The notes: generated by a model from the sequence alone, not told the origin. Numbered from the stretch's first letter, positions 1 through 6,670 are shown. The stretch: DNA of 6,694 bases from an uncultured beta proteobacterium (GCA_903938955.1 CAJAFJ010000002.1:1-6694), one strand, 5' to 3'. Made by a program: numbers and translations.

Positions 1-261
1 GAGCACCGGCAGCCGGTAAATGAAGGACTCGCCCAGGTCCCCGCGCAGCAAGTTACCCACGAAGATGAAGTACTGCTCGTAGAGTGGACGATCAAATCCA
101 TAACGTTGGATCAGGCTTTCACGCAGCGCCTGGCTTGATGCCGGATCGATCATGACATCGATCGGGTTGCCGATGGCGTAAACCCCGACAAACACCAGCA
201 TCGACATGGCCACGACGACCAGCACCGCCTGCAGCAGGCGCTGAATGAAAAAACCGATCAT
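1..261 (-). CDS. ABC transporter permease, DppB-type, N-terminal part (runs off left edge)
   Basis: This is the first 87 codons of an inner-membrane permease of the dipeptide/oligopeptide/nickel ABC importer family; the rest lies outside the window. The protein begins MIGFFIQRLL and has one clear hydrophobic segment at about residues 9-31 (rich in V, L, A, M), the usual first transmembrane helix of DppB/OppB proteins. After it comes the family hallmark of the first periplasmic loop: RYGFDRPLYEQY (about residues 53-64), then NLLRGDLGESF (about 70-80). The ATG at 261 is preceded by no strong Shine-Dalgarno sequence, and the gene sits only 13 bases after the stop of the binding-protein gene, so it is probably co-transcribed and translated from the same message. 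It should form the membrane channel for the ligand captured by that binding protein. Substrate cannot be told from this fragment. The family call is firm. Confidence 0.93.
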   Translation of the reverse strand, partial: MIGFFIQRLLQAVLVVVAMSMLVFVGVYAIGNPIDVMIDPASSQALRESLIQRYGFDRPLYEQYFIFVGNLLRGDLGESFIYRLPVL

Positions 262-274
262 GCTGGGCAGTGGA

Positions 275-1855
275 TCAGCGCTTAGGCTTGATCTCGTAGG
301 CCAGGGTCTCCTGGTCCATGCGGGCCGGGATGGTTAGCATGCCGGCTTTGGAGGCCCAGACGGTCTGAAGCTGCACCGATGGGATCAGCGCACGGTCACT
401 CATGGACAGCTCGGACGCCTTCTCAAACAAGGCGCGGCGCTTGGTGTCATCCATGGTACGGCTGCCTTCTTCCAGCAACTTGTCAACGGCCGGGTTGGAG
501 TAACCCTGCTTGTTGAAGGCGCCCAGACCCGTGGCGACATCGGCCGTGTGGACCAGAGAGCCGTAGGTGTAGCTGGCCTCACCGGTCAAGGTGCCCCAGC
601 CGCTCATCCACAGGCTGTACTCGCCCTTTTGCTGGGCCGGGAAAAACACCGTGCCGTTGAGGGCGTTGGCGTTCACCTTGAGGCCGGCACGTGCCCACAT
701 TTGCGACAGCGCTTCGCACACGGCGGAGTCACCAGGCAAGCGGTTGTTGGTGCAGAAAAAATCGATCTCGAAGCCCTTTGGGTAGCCGGCTTCGGTCAAC
801 AGTTGCTTGGCTTTGTTGACATCATACGGACGCTCCGGCAAGTTCTTGCTGCCGCCGAAAAAGTTAGCGGGCATCAGCTGGTTGGCTGGACGGCCCAGGC
901 CTTCGAGCACGATACGGACCAGCGTTTTGCGATCAATGGCCAGGTCCATGGCTTCACGCACCCGGGCATCACGCAGGGGGTTGGCGGTAATTTCCTTGCC
1001 GTCCACCTTGACCGGCTTGGGCAGGGTTTCCTTGACGTTGGGCGTAATGTTCAGGATGTAGACCGTGTCGGCAATAAAGGTGTCGACTGTCTTGTCGCGC
1101 TGCATCGACGCATAGTCGGTGGCGGGCACGTAGTTCACCAGATCCACTTGGCCTGATTTCAGGGCAGCCATGCGTGCAGGATCGCTCGGAATTTCTTTGC
1201 GAATCACCTGCTCCCAGTGTTGCTTCTCTCCCCAATAGCCGTCAAAGCGCTTCATCACCAGGTCACCCTTGGGCGCCCATGACACAAAGCGGTAGGGGCC
1301 GGTGCCGATGGCGGCTTTGCCAGAATTGAATTGCTCGTTGCGGGCTTCCAGGCCAATCGATTTAGCCACTACAAACAAACGGATAAAGTCGTTAGGCAGT
1401 GTCGGCGCCGCCACCTTGGTCTTGACGTGCAGGGTGTACTTGTCGATCACCTTGGTCTCTTTAACCTGCTTGGTGTAAATCGTCATGCTCATCGGGCCGG
1501 TGACCAACGGAATGCGATCAATCGAAAACTTGACGTCTTCTGCAGTCAACTCAGAACCATTGTGAAACTTTACGCCCTGGCGAATCTTAAATTCCCAGGT
1601 GGTTTCGTCTATTGACTTCCAGGACACCGCCAAACCGGGTTTGAGCTGGAGTTTTTCGTCTGCCATTACCAGGGTGTCAAACACATGGCGCAGGGCCTCG
1701 GCCTGCCCGCCCAGGGTTGACCAATGTGGGTCCATGGAGTCGGGACCGGCGCGAACGCCCATCGTCAGCGTTTGCGCTGAAACGGTGGCGCCAAACATGG
1801 CGACCATGAGCCCTGCCAGGGCGAGATGTCTGCTTTGCTTCAAAATGACGTTCAT
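275..1855 (-). CDS. Periplasmic substrate-binding protein of a peptide-type ABC importer (SBP family 5)
   Basis: A secreted solute-binding protein of 526 aa, normal length for family 5 (DppA/OppA/NikA/GsiB relatives), which captures a ligand in the periplasm and hands it to the permease. The N-terminus is a classical signal peptide: basic start (K6, R9), hydrophobic stretch LALAGLMVAMFGATV, then VSA-Q with probable cleavage after Ala27. There is no lipobox Cys, so it should be soluble. The family signature follows: LAVSWKSIDETTWEFKIRQG, then VKFHNGSELTAEDVKFSIDR (about residues 75-115). The ORF can open at TTG 1858, but ATG 1855 is preferred because it sits 5 bases after AGGAGA (1866-1861), whereas the TTG would be too close. 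Ligands of this family include peptides, glutathione, opines, nickel and sugars, so the actual substrate is unknown. Neighbouring amide hydrolases argue for a peptide- or amide-like compound (inference). A candidate operator overlaps its presumed promoter. Confidence 0.95.
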   Translation of the reverse strand: MNVILKQSRHLALAGLMVAMFGATVSAQTLTMGVRAGPDSMDPHWSTLGGQAEALRHVFDTLVMADEKLQLKPGLAVSWKSIDETTWEFKIRQGVKFHNGSELTAEDVKFSIDRIPLVTGPMSMTIYTKQVKETKVIDKYTLHVKTKVAAPTLPNDFIRLFVVAKSIGLEARNEQFNSGKAAIGTGPYRFVSWAPKGDLVMKRFDGYWGEKQHWEQVIRKEIPSDPARMAALKSGQVDLVNYVPATDYASMQRDKTVDTFIADTVYILNITPNVKETLPKPVKVDGKEITANPLRDARVREAMDLAIDRKTLVRIVLEGLGRPANQLMPANFFGGSKNLPERPYDVNKAKQLLTEAGYPKGFEIDFFCTNNRLPGDSAVCEALSQMWARAGLKVNANALNGTVFFPAQQKGEYSLWMSGWGTLTGEASYTYGSLVHTADVATGLGAFNKQGYSNPAVDKLLEEGSRTMDDTKRRALFEKASELSMSDRALIPSVQLQTVWASKAGMLTIPARMDQETLAYEIKPKR

Positions 1856-1860
1856 CAAAT

Positions 1861-1866
1861 TCTCCT
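1861..1866 (-). promoter_or_regulatory. Ribosome binding site deciding the binding-protein start
   Basis: On the minus strand AGGAGA lies 5 bases upstream of ATG 1855 and only 2 bases upstream of the in-frame TTG 1858. The spacing favours the ATG and a protein of 526 rather than 527 residues. Confidence 0.8.
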
Positions 1867-1906
1867 GTTTTGTTACCGTTGCATGGAATAACCAGACTAA
1901 AACCCA

Positions 1907-1931
1907 ACTGTTCTACAAAACTATAACACAG
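1907..1931. promoter_or_regulatory. Candidate regulator operator 1 (importer side)
   Basis: The 11-mer ACTGTTCTACA (1907-1917) is repeated exactly at 1980-1990. Here CTGT (1908-1911) is mirrored by ACAG (1928-1931), giving a 24-bp imperfect dyad with 7 of 12 pairs matching. It covers the candidate extended -10 of the leftward binding-protein gene (1920-1928), a position suited to repression. That the adjacent GntR protein binds here is inference. Confidence 0.42.
1920..1928 (-). promoter_or_regulatory. Candidate extended -10 element for the importer genes
   Basis: On the minus strand the sequence reads TGTTATAGT: a TG-n extension followed by TATAGT, 5 of 6 matches to the sigma-70 -10 consensus. 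No good -35 hexamer lies at the usual distance, which is compatible with an extended -10 promoter. Transcription would begin near 1913, leaving a leader of about 58 bases before ATG 1855. Pattern match only. Confidence 0.35.
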
Positions 1932-1941
1932 GGTTTTCGGT

Positions 1942-1970
1942 TTGAATTGGCCTAGTTTTATTCCTAAAAA
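1942..1970 (+). promoter_or_regulatory. Candidate sigma-70 promoter for the regulator/catabolic operon
   Basis: TTGAAT (1942-1947, 4 of 6 to TTGACA) and TAAAAA (1965-1970, 4 of 6 to TATAAT) are separated by exactly 17 bases in the AT-rich divergent region. The predicted start point, near 1977, lies just before candidate operator 2. The leader to ATG 2038 would be about 60 bases. Each hexamer alone is weak; spacing and position support it. Confidence 0.35.
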
Positions 1971-1979
1971 CAGGCTCAT

Positions 1980-2003
1980 ACTGTTCTACATTGATGGTAC
2001 AGT
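1980..2003. promoter_or_regulatory. Candidate regulator operator 2 (regulator side)
   Basis: This holds the second exact copy of ACTGTTCTACA (1980-1990). ACTGT (1980-1984) is mirrored by ACAGT (1999-2003), making a 24-bp dyad with 7 of 12 pairs matching including the outer five. It falls just downstream of the candidate -10 of the rightward operon, suggesting autoregulation by the GntR protein (inference). An overlapping shorter inverted repeat, AACAG (1969-1973) with CTGTT (1981-1985), could be part of the same or an alternative site. Confidence 0.45.
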
Positions 2004-2029
2004 TTGCTGTTTGATTAAGACATTGGCAC

Positions 2030-2036
2030 AGGAGAG
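2030..2036 (+). promoter_or_regulatory. Ribosome binding site deciding the regulator start
   Basis: AGGAGAG precedes ATG 2038. Measured from AGGAG the spacer is 3 bases, a little short, but this is the only strong purine tract in the leader. It argues against the further upstream in-frame TTG codons at 1942, 2011 and 2023. Confidence 0.65.
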
Positions 2037-2037
2037 C

Positions 2038-3105
2038 ATGAGACAACGCAAGGCTGCTGAATCAGATGACGGCATGGTGAGTCAATCATCGGCAACGCCG
2101 TCCGCGGATCTGCTGGGGGACCTGGCTGAGTCGCTAGACCGCGCTTTGCCGGTGCCCCTGGGCACTCAACTGCGGGGATTGATCGAATTTGGCATCGCGC
2201 TTGGTGAACTGCCGGCGGGTCAGCGGCTGCCATCGGTGCGCGAACTCGCCGAGCGGGCCAACATTGCGCCCATGACCGTGTCCACCGTTTACCGTGAATT
2301 GCGCCTGTCCGGCCTGATCGAAACCAAACCGGGTGCTGGCACCTTCGTGGCTGACGGTCACAGCAGCGATGGTCTGCGGTCCACGGCGATGCGCACGCTG
2401 CAACGACGGGTTGATCGGCTGCTGCTTGAAGCCGAGGAACTCGGCTTGGCGCCGTCGCTGGTGGCGTCCTTGGTCAATGCACGCGTGGCACGCAGTCGCC
2501 CGGCCACACGTCCGCTGCGGCTGGTGATGGTGGGTAACTTTCTGGATGCCACTCAAAAATATGCCGATCGAATCAAAACCTACCTGAAGGCGGGTGACAG
2601 CATCGCGGCTACTACCCTGGAGTCTTTGCAGCAGGATGCTGCCCACCCGTTCGCCTATGACATCTGTGTCACGCTGGCGCACCGTCGCGGCGAGTTGGAA
2701 AACAGGTTGCCTGCGGGCATCCCGGTGGTCGGTTTGAGCTTCATTCCGGCGGAGGAAACGCGGGCCCTTCTGGCTGCCATCGATCCGTTGGCACGGGTCG
2801 GCATTGTGTCGGTCTACCCGGAATTCATGGCCCTGATGAAGCTCGGCGTGCTGCGTTTTACCCCACATGTGGCCAACCCGGAGCTGCGGCTGATGACTGC
2901 GCCTGATCTCCAGCCTTTTTTGGACCGGGTCGACGTGCTGGTGTACGCCAGTGGGGCCGACGCCATCTTGCCTCATCTGCCTGCCGGCCGACAGGCGATT
3001 GAATTCAGGTACGTGCCTGACCCGCACGCCATTGAGCAGACCCTCATCCCCGCCATTGAGCGGCTGCGCAGCCAATCCGCATTTCAAAAGGAAAGAAGCC
3101 CATGA
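2038..3105 (+). CDS. GntR-family transcriptional regulator with large alpha/beta C-terminal domain
   Basis: A 355-aa regulator. Residues about 40-106 form a GntR winged helix-turn-helix: QLRGLIEFGIALGELPAGQR, LPSVRELAERANIAPMTVS, TVYRELRLSGLIETKPGAGT, the last ending in the characteristic wing Gly-x-Gly-Thr-Phe-Val. A charged helical linker (about 113-153) leads to a C-terminal region (about 158-345) with alternating strand/helix pattern, for example LRLVMVGNF, IPVVGLSFI, VGIVSVYPEF and VDVLVYASGADAI. This is not the all-helical FCD domain and does not look like a UTRA domain or an aminotransferase. It resembles a periplasmic-binding-protein-like sensor, by pattern only. Start is ATG 2038; an open frame continues upstream to TTG 1942 but crosses the promoter/operator region. 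Its TGA overlaps the next ATG (ATGA). It likely senses the pathway substrate or an intermediate and controls both transcription units through the paired 11-bp repeats (inference). Confidence 0.92.
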   Translation: MRQRKAAESDDGMVSQSSATPSADLLGDLAESLDRALPVPLGTQLRGLIEFGIALGELPAGQRLPSVRELAERANIAPMTVSTVYRELRLSGLIETKPGAGTFVADGHSSDGLRSTAMRTLQRRVDRLLLEAEELGLAPSLVASLVNARVARSRPATRPLRLVMVGNFLDATQKYADRIKTYLKAGDSIAATTLESLQQDAAHPFAYDICVTLAHRRGELENRLPAGIPVVGLSFIPAEETRALLAAIDPLARVGIVSVYPEFMALMKLGVLRFTPHVANPELRLMTAPDLQPFLDRVDVLVYASGADAILPHLPAGRQAIEFRYVPDPHAIEQTLIPAIERLRSQSAFQKERSP

Positions 3106-3797
3106 AGATCAGTGACATGAATTGGCTGCAGGTCGAACAGTACCTGGCCTCGGACGACCGGGCGGTGGTGCCGATTGGCAGCACCGAACAACACGCCTAC
3201 CTGAGCCTGTCGGTGGACAGCATTCTGAGTGAGCAGGTGGCCATTGATGCCGCACTGCCACTGAACGTGCCAGTATTTCCGGTGCTTGCCTACGGCATAA
3301 CACCATATTTCATGGCTTATCCGGGCACGGTGTCGCTGCGCACCGAGACTTACCAGAATCTGCTGATCGATATTCTGGACAGCCTGCGCAGCACTGGCTT
3401 CAAACGGATCTTGCTGGTCAATGGCCATGGTGGAAACGCACCGGGCCTGATTGCGGTAAATCAGTGGCTGGAGGCTAATCCGGGCTGCAAGGTGCGTATC
3501 CACAACTGGTGGAATGCACCGAAAACCTTGGCCAAGGTCAAAGAGATTGACCCGGTGGCTTCGCACGCATCGTGGATGGAAAACTTTCCGTGTACCCGGC
3601 TGGCCGGCGTAGTGCAGCCCGACCTGCAAAAGCCGATGGTCGACCTGGCCCACATGCGCACGCTGGGCCCAAGCGGCGTGCGCGAAATGATCGGCGACGG
3701 CAATTTTGGGGGCTGCTACCAGCGCTCGGACTCGGACATGCAGGCGGTCTGGTCGGTAGCAGTGGACGAGACCCGTCACCTGATCGACACCCTTTGA
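3102..3797 (+). CDS. Creatininase-family amidohydrolase
   Basis: A 231-aa metal-dependent amidohydrolase of the creatininase superfamily, which includes creatininase, Fapy deformylase and the mycofactocin peptidase MftE. Members usually hydrolyse cyclic or linear amide bonds in the cytoplasm. Visible signatures are PIGSTEQH (24-31; E29 and H31 expected metal ligands), D39 in SLSVDS, YPGTVSLR (73-80), VNGHGGN (106-112; H109 expected ligand), and HASWMENF (155-162), which takes the place of the common HAGExET motif with E160 the likely equivalent Glu. Compared with the usual HGPHLPLGTD, the segment HAYLSLSVD is one residue shorter and lacks the second His, so it is probably a distinct subfamily rather than a true creatininase. 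Translation is coupled to the regulator by the ATGA overlap, with AAGGA at 3088-3092 as ribosome site. Substrate unknown; the context suggests an amide or lactam made or imported by this module (inference). Confidence 0.88.
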   Translation: MKISDMNWLQVEQYLASDDRAVVPIGSTEQHAYLSLSVDSILSEQVAIDAALPLNVPVFPVLAYGITPYFMAYPGTVSLRTETYQNLLIDILDSLRSTGFKRILLVNGHGGNAPGLIAVNQWLEANPGCKVRIHNWWNAPKTLAKVKEIDPVASHASWMENFPCTRLAGVVQPDLQKPMVDLAHMRTLGPSGVREMIGDGNFGGCYQRSDSDMQAVWSVAVDETRHLIDTL

Positions 3798-3811
3798 ACT
3801 GAAGCTCCAAC

Positions 3812-4828
3812 ATGAACCAAGACACCATACTGATTTGGGGCGCAGGGGCCGTTGGCGGCACACTGGGCGCGTATTTGGCCCGCGCTGGCGAAGACGTGCT
3901 GCTGGTGGACATTGCAGACGACCATGTGGCTGCCATGAACCGCAGTGGCCTGGCCATCGAAGGTCCGGTTGAGCAATTCATCCAGCCGGTTCGGGCGGCA
4001 ACGCCGGCAGATGTCAGCGGCCAGTTTCGCCGCGTGATCCTGGCGGTGAAGGCGCACCACACGCAACAGGCTGTGCGGGCGCTCAAGCCCCATCTGACTG
4101 AAAACGGTTCGGTTCTGTCTGCGCAAAACGGGCTTAACGAGTTGCTCATCGCTGCTGAGGTGGGGACTGAGCGCACCGTCGGCTGTTTTGTTAATTTTGG
4201 CGCTGACTGGCTGGAGCCCGGCCGTATTTTGCTGGGTAACCGGGCTACCGTGGCGCTGGGCGAGCTTGATGGCCGGCTCAGTGCACGCGCTGCCGACTAC
4301 CACCGCCTGCTGCAAGTGTTTGAGCCAGCAGCGGTGCTCACGCCCAATATTTGGGGCTATCTGTGGGGCAAGCTGGGTTACGGAGCCATCCTGTTTGCCA
4401 CCGCGCTGACCGATGCCTCGATGTCGGACAACCTGGCCTCCGAACCGCACTTTTCCGTGTTTCACCGCCTGGGCCGCGAGGTGATGGCGGTAGCGCTGAA
4501 CCAGGGGGTGACGCCGCTGGGTTTCAATGGCTTTGATCCCTTGGCCTTCATGCCTGACGCGCCAGAGGCGCTAGCGCGGCGCTCGGTGGCCGACATGGCT
4601 GAGTTCAACCGCCACACGGCCAAGACCCATTCCGGTATCTGGCGGGACCTGGCGATTCGCAAGCGCAAAACAGAAGTTGATGCCCAAATTGCCATCATTG
4701 GCGAGATCGGCGCCAAAGCCGGCATCGCCACCCCGACCATTGACCGGCTGGTGGCGTTGATTCACGACATTGAGGACGGCCGTCGGCCACAGTCGTGGGC
4801 CACGCTTGACCAACTGGTGTCACTATGA
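3812..4828 (+). CDS. Ketopantoate reductase (PanE/ApbA)-family oxidoreductase
   Basis: A 338-aa NAD(P)-dependent 2-hydroxyacid/2-ketoacid oxidoreductase, somewhat longer than the roughly 300 aa of typical PanE. The N-terminal Rossmann motif is GAGAVGG (10-16). Family active-site landmarks are present: LAVKAHHT with K80, QNG with N106, WGKLGY with K187 (the expected catalytic Lys), and the C-terminal KTEVD with E288, preceded by HSGIWRDL (equivalent to the SSMxxD segment). The second strand ends in LVD with D33 rather than the Arg that grips the NADP phosphate in E. coli PanE, so NAD is likelier. Within an amide-catabolic operon it is better read as a 2-hydroxyacid dehydrogenase than as pantothenate biosynthesis (inference). 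It begins 14 bases after the amidohydrolase with only a weak ribosome site, and its stop overlaps the next start (ATGA at 4825-4828). Confidence 0.9.
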   Translation: MNQDTILIWGAGAVGGTLGAYLARAGEDVLLVDIADDHVAAMNRSGLAIEGPVEQFIQPVRAATPADVSGQFRRVILAVKAHHTQQAVRALKPHLTENGSVLSAQNGLNELLIAAEVGTERTVGCFVNFGADWLEPGRILLGNRATVALGELDGRLSARAADYHRLLQVFEPAAVLTPNIWGYLWGKLGYGAILFATALTDASMSDNLASEPHFSVFHRLGREVMAVALNQGVTPLGFNGFDPLAFMPDAPEALARRSVADMAEFNRHTAKTHSGIWRDLAIRKRKTEVDAQIAIIGEIGAKAGIATPTIDRLVALIHDIEDGRRPQSWATLDQLVSL

Positions 4829-5580
4829 AGCTCGATCTGTCGGGACGACGGGCCATCGTGACCGGTGCGGCGCAGGGCATCGGACTCAGCATCGTGCAGG
4901 CCTTTGTGGCCGAGGGCATGCAGGTGGCGGCGTTTGACATTGACAGCACCGGCCTGCAGGCGGCGCACGACGCCGGTGCCACTCGAACCACCGCCATCGA
5001 CCTGGCACAGCGCGACAGTGTGTCCCGCGCTGTGCATGAGGCTGCAGACCAATTTGGTGGACTGGATATTCTGGTGAATTGCGCGGGGGGAGTACGCGGT
5101 CAGGTCGGCCGTCCAATTGAAGAGGTCACCGAGCAGGATTGGCTGGTGCTGTTTGAGGCCAATGTGCACGGTGCCTTTTGGTGCGCCCAGGCCTGTGCCG
5201 GACACCTGAAACGCAGTGGCTTGGGTCGCATCATCAACATTTCTTCTGGCGCCGGCCTACGCCCCAGCCTGACCGGAATCCAGGCCTACACGGCCTCCAA
5301 ACATGCCTTGGTCGGTCTGACCAAGCAACTCAGCCTGGAACTGGGGCCGTTCGGCATCACCGTCAACAGCGTAGCGCCGGGCTTTGTCTTGTCCAACCCC
5401 TCGACGCAGCGGCAGTGGGAAAGTTACGGGCCAGACGGCCAACAGCGGCTGATCGACAGCATCCATACCAAGCGGCTGGGCCGACCGCAGGACATTGCCG
5501 ACGCCGTGACTTTTCTCGCCTCGGATGCGGCCAGCTGGATTTCCGGCCAGGTACTCAGTGTTGACGGCGGACGCTCCTAA
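4825..5580 (+). CDS. Short-chain dehydrogenase/reductase (classical SDR), probably NAD-linked
   Basis: A 251-aa classical SDR, typical in length. It has the cofactor motif TGAAQGIG (13-20), D38 at the end of the second strand (AAFDID), which usually selects NAD over NADP, the NCAG motif (85-88), N113, S141 in NISSG, and the catalytic YTASK (Y155, K159). PG (185-186) and the C-terminal VDGG (247-250) complete the family pattern. The fold interconverts an alcohol and a ketone; annotation pipelines would likely call it a FabG-like oxoacyl reductase, but the NAD-type residue and catabolic operon make a substrate-specific hydroxyl oxidation more plausible (inference). Its ATG overlaps the preceding stop by 4 bases, implying translational coupling. 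The substrate loop (about 188-215) is distinctive but does not reveal the substrate. Confidence 0.93.
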   Translation: MKLDLSGRRAIVTGAAQGIGLSIVQAFVAEGMQVAAFDIDSTGLQAAHDAGATRTTAIDLAQRDSVSRAVHEAADQFGGLDILVNCAGGVRGQVGRPIEEVTEQDWLVLFEANVHGAFWCAQACAGHLKRSGLGRIINISSGAGLRPSLTGIQAYTASKHALVGLTKQLSLELGPFGITVNSVAPGFVLSNPSTQRQWESYGPDGQQRLIDSIHTKRLGRPQDIADAVTFLASDAASWISGQVLSVDGGRS

Positions 5581-5628
5581 AGCCGTTCACAGCGGTCTAA
5601 CTCGATCATTATTTATCCCAGGCCGACC

Positions 5629-6639
5629 ATGACCCATTCACCTACCCCCTCCACCTTCAGCCTGGCCGTGCACGGCGGTGCCGGCACGATTCTGCGCAAC
5701 ACCATGACCCCAGCCCGTGAGGCGGCCTACCACGCTGGCTTGCGCCGCGCTCTGGAAGCTGGTCGCCTGGTATTGGCCGCGGGAGGTGCGGCGCTGGACG
5801 CGGTCACCGCCGCGGTGATGGCGCTGGAGGATGAGCCACTGTTTAACGCCGGCCGTGGCGCGGTATTCACCAGCGCCGGCAAGCAGGAGATGGATGCGGC
5901 CATCATGGATGGCCGGGACCGGGCTGCGGGTGCGGTGGCTGGCATTTGCGGGCCGCGCAATCCGATATTGGCAGCGCGCGCGGTAATGGAGCGCACCGAG
6001 CATGTGCTGCTGATCGGCGAGAGCGCACTGGCGTTCTGCCGGGCGCAGGGTCTGGCCTTTGAGGACACCCCCTATTTTTTCACCGAAGCCCGATGGCAGG
6101 CCCTGCAGGACACCTTGGCCATGCGACTTGCCGGTGTGGACAACCAAGATGCGTCGCGCAAGCACGGCACCGTGGGCGCGGTGGCGCGTGACAGCCACGG
6201 CCACCTGGCAGCGGCCACCTCGACTGGCGGCATGACCGCCAAGGCGCCGGGCCGCGTGGGTGACACCCCGGTGATCGGTGCGGGCACCTGGGCCGATGAC
6301 GACACCTGCGCTCTGTCGGGCACCGGTAATGGCGAAATCTTTATCCGCTATGCCGCCTGTCACGAAATTTCGGCCCGAATGCGCCATGCCGGGCAAAGCC
6401 TGGCGCAGGCTACGCAGGGCGTGGTGATGGACCTGCTGGCGCCCCATGGCGGCTCCGGCGGCATCATCGCGGTGGACCGGCACGGCAGCGTGTCACTGCC
6501 CTTCAATTGCGCCGGCATGTACCGGGGCGTGGTGCAGAGCGACGGCGTGCTGCGCACCGCCATCTACGACGAGCCGCTGGTGGACTATGCCGCGCAAGCG
6601 GGCAATCGGCCACCAGACGAATTGCTAAAAAACGTCTAG
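5629..6639 (+). CDS. iaaA: Isoaspartyl peptidase / plant-type L-asparaginase (Ntn hydrolase)
   Basis: A 336-aa N-terminal-nucleophile hydrolase closely resembling E. coli IaaA (EcAIII), which splits beta-aspartyl dipeptides and asparagine. The precursor is normally cut autocatalytically just before the nucleophilic Thr. Visible landmarks are HGGAG (15-19), PLFNAGRGAVFT (70-81, N73), KHG-TVGAV with nucleophile T181, ATSTGGMT (T199), GRVGD (R209, D212, substrate carboxylate and amine binding), SGTGNGE (T232, G233) and GGSGG (274-278). All expected active-site residues are present, so it should be active. The predicted linker before T181 looks a little shorter than in the E. coli enzyme. It follows the SDR after 48 bases with a weak ribosome site (AGG at 5620-5622) but has no obvious promoter of its own, so it is probably the last operon gene. 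Whether its role is general isoaspartyl dipeptide turnover or a pathway-specific amide cleavage cannot be decided from sequence. The symbol reflects family, not proven orthology. Confidence 0.93.
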   Translation: MTHSPTPSTFSLAVHGGAGTILRNTMTPAREAAYHAGLRRALEAGRLVLAAGGAALDAVTAAVMALEDEPLFNAGRGAVFTSAGKQEMDAAIMDGRDRAAGAVAGICGPRNPILAARAVMERTEHVLLIGESALAFCRAQGLAFEDTPYFFTEARWQALQDTLAMRLAGVDNQDASRKHGTVGAVARDSHGHLAAATSTGGMTAKAPGRVGDTPVIGAGTWADDDTCALSGTGNGEIFIRYAACHEISARMRHAGQSLAQATQGVVMDLLAPHGGSGGIIAVDRHGSVSLPFNCAGMYRGVVQSDGVLRTAIYDEPLVDYAAQAGNRPPDELLKNV

Positions 6640-6651
6640 CCATTGATTGAC

Positions 6652-6670
6652 TGCGACCGTTCGCGTCGCA
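6652..6670. repeat. Short inverted repeat after the last operon gene
   Basis: TGCGAC (6652-6657) and GTCGCA (6665-6670) form a 6-bp perfect stem with a 7-base loop, 12 bases after the isoaspartyl peptidase stop. No run of T follows, so it is not a standard intrinsic terminator. It could be a weak transcript-end hairpin or chance. Nothing else is identifiable in 6640-6694. Confidence 0.3.

Noticed and set aside
548..1156. 202-codon open frame on the plus strand, antisense to the binding protein
   Set aside because: No ribosome site or domain signal; the minus-strand gene has a signal peptide and SBP family 5 signature across this region.
1872..1892. GTTA (1872-1875) and TAAC (1889-1892) inverted repeat in the binding-protein leader
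   Set aside because: Only 4 bp per arm with a 13-base spacer; too short to distinguish from chance in AT-rich sequence.
1942..2037. N-terminal extension of the regulator from TTG 1942
   Set aside because: The extra 32 residues look like translated intergenic DNA, overlap the candidate promoter and operator, and lack a ribosome site; ATG 2038 follows AGGAG.
2134..3087. 317-codon open frame on the minus strand, antisense to the GntR gene
   Set aside because: It lies wholly inside the regulator gene; the translation is rich in Arg, Gln and His without domain pattern, typical of a shadow frame in GC-rich DNA. The plus-strand frame has clear GntR motifs.
3084..3863. 259-codon open frame on the minus strand, opposite the amidohydrolase
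   Set aside because: It spans the real gene and its junctions, has no family motifs, and its composition is that of a complementary-strand shadow.
5581..5628. Possible terminator or promoter in the 48-base gap before the isoaspartyl peptidase
   Set aside because: Only a feeble CCG/CGG pairing is visible, with no T tract and no convincing -35/-10 pair.
5638..6483. 281-codon open frame on the minus strand, antisense to the isoaspartyl peptidase
   Set aside because: Low-complexity Arg/Gly/His composition, no recognisable motif, fully covered by a gene with all its active-site residues.
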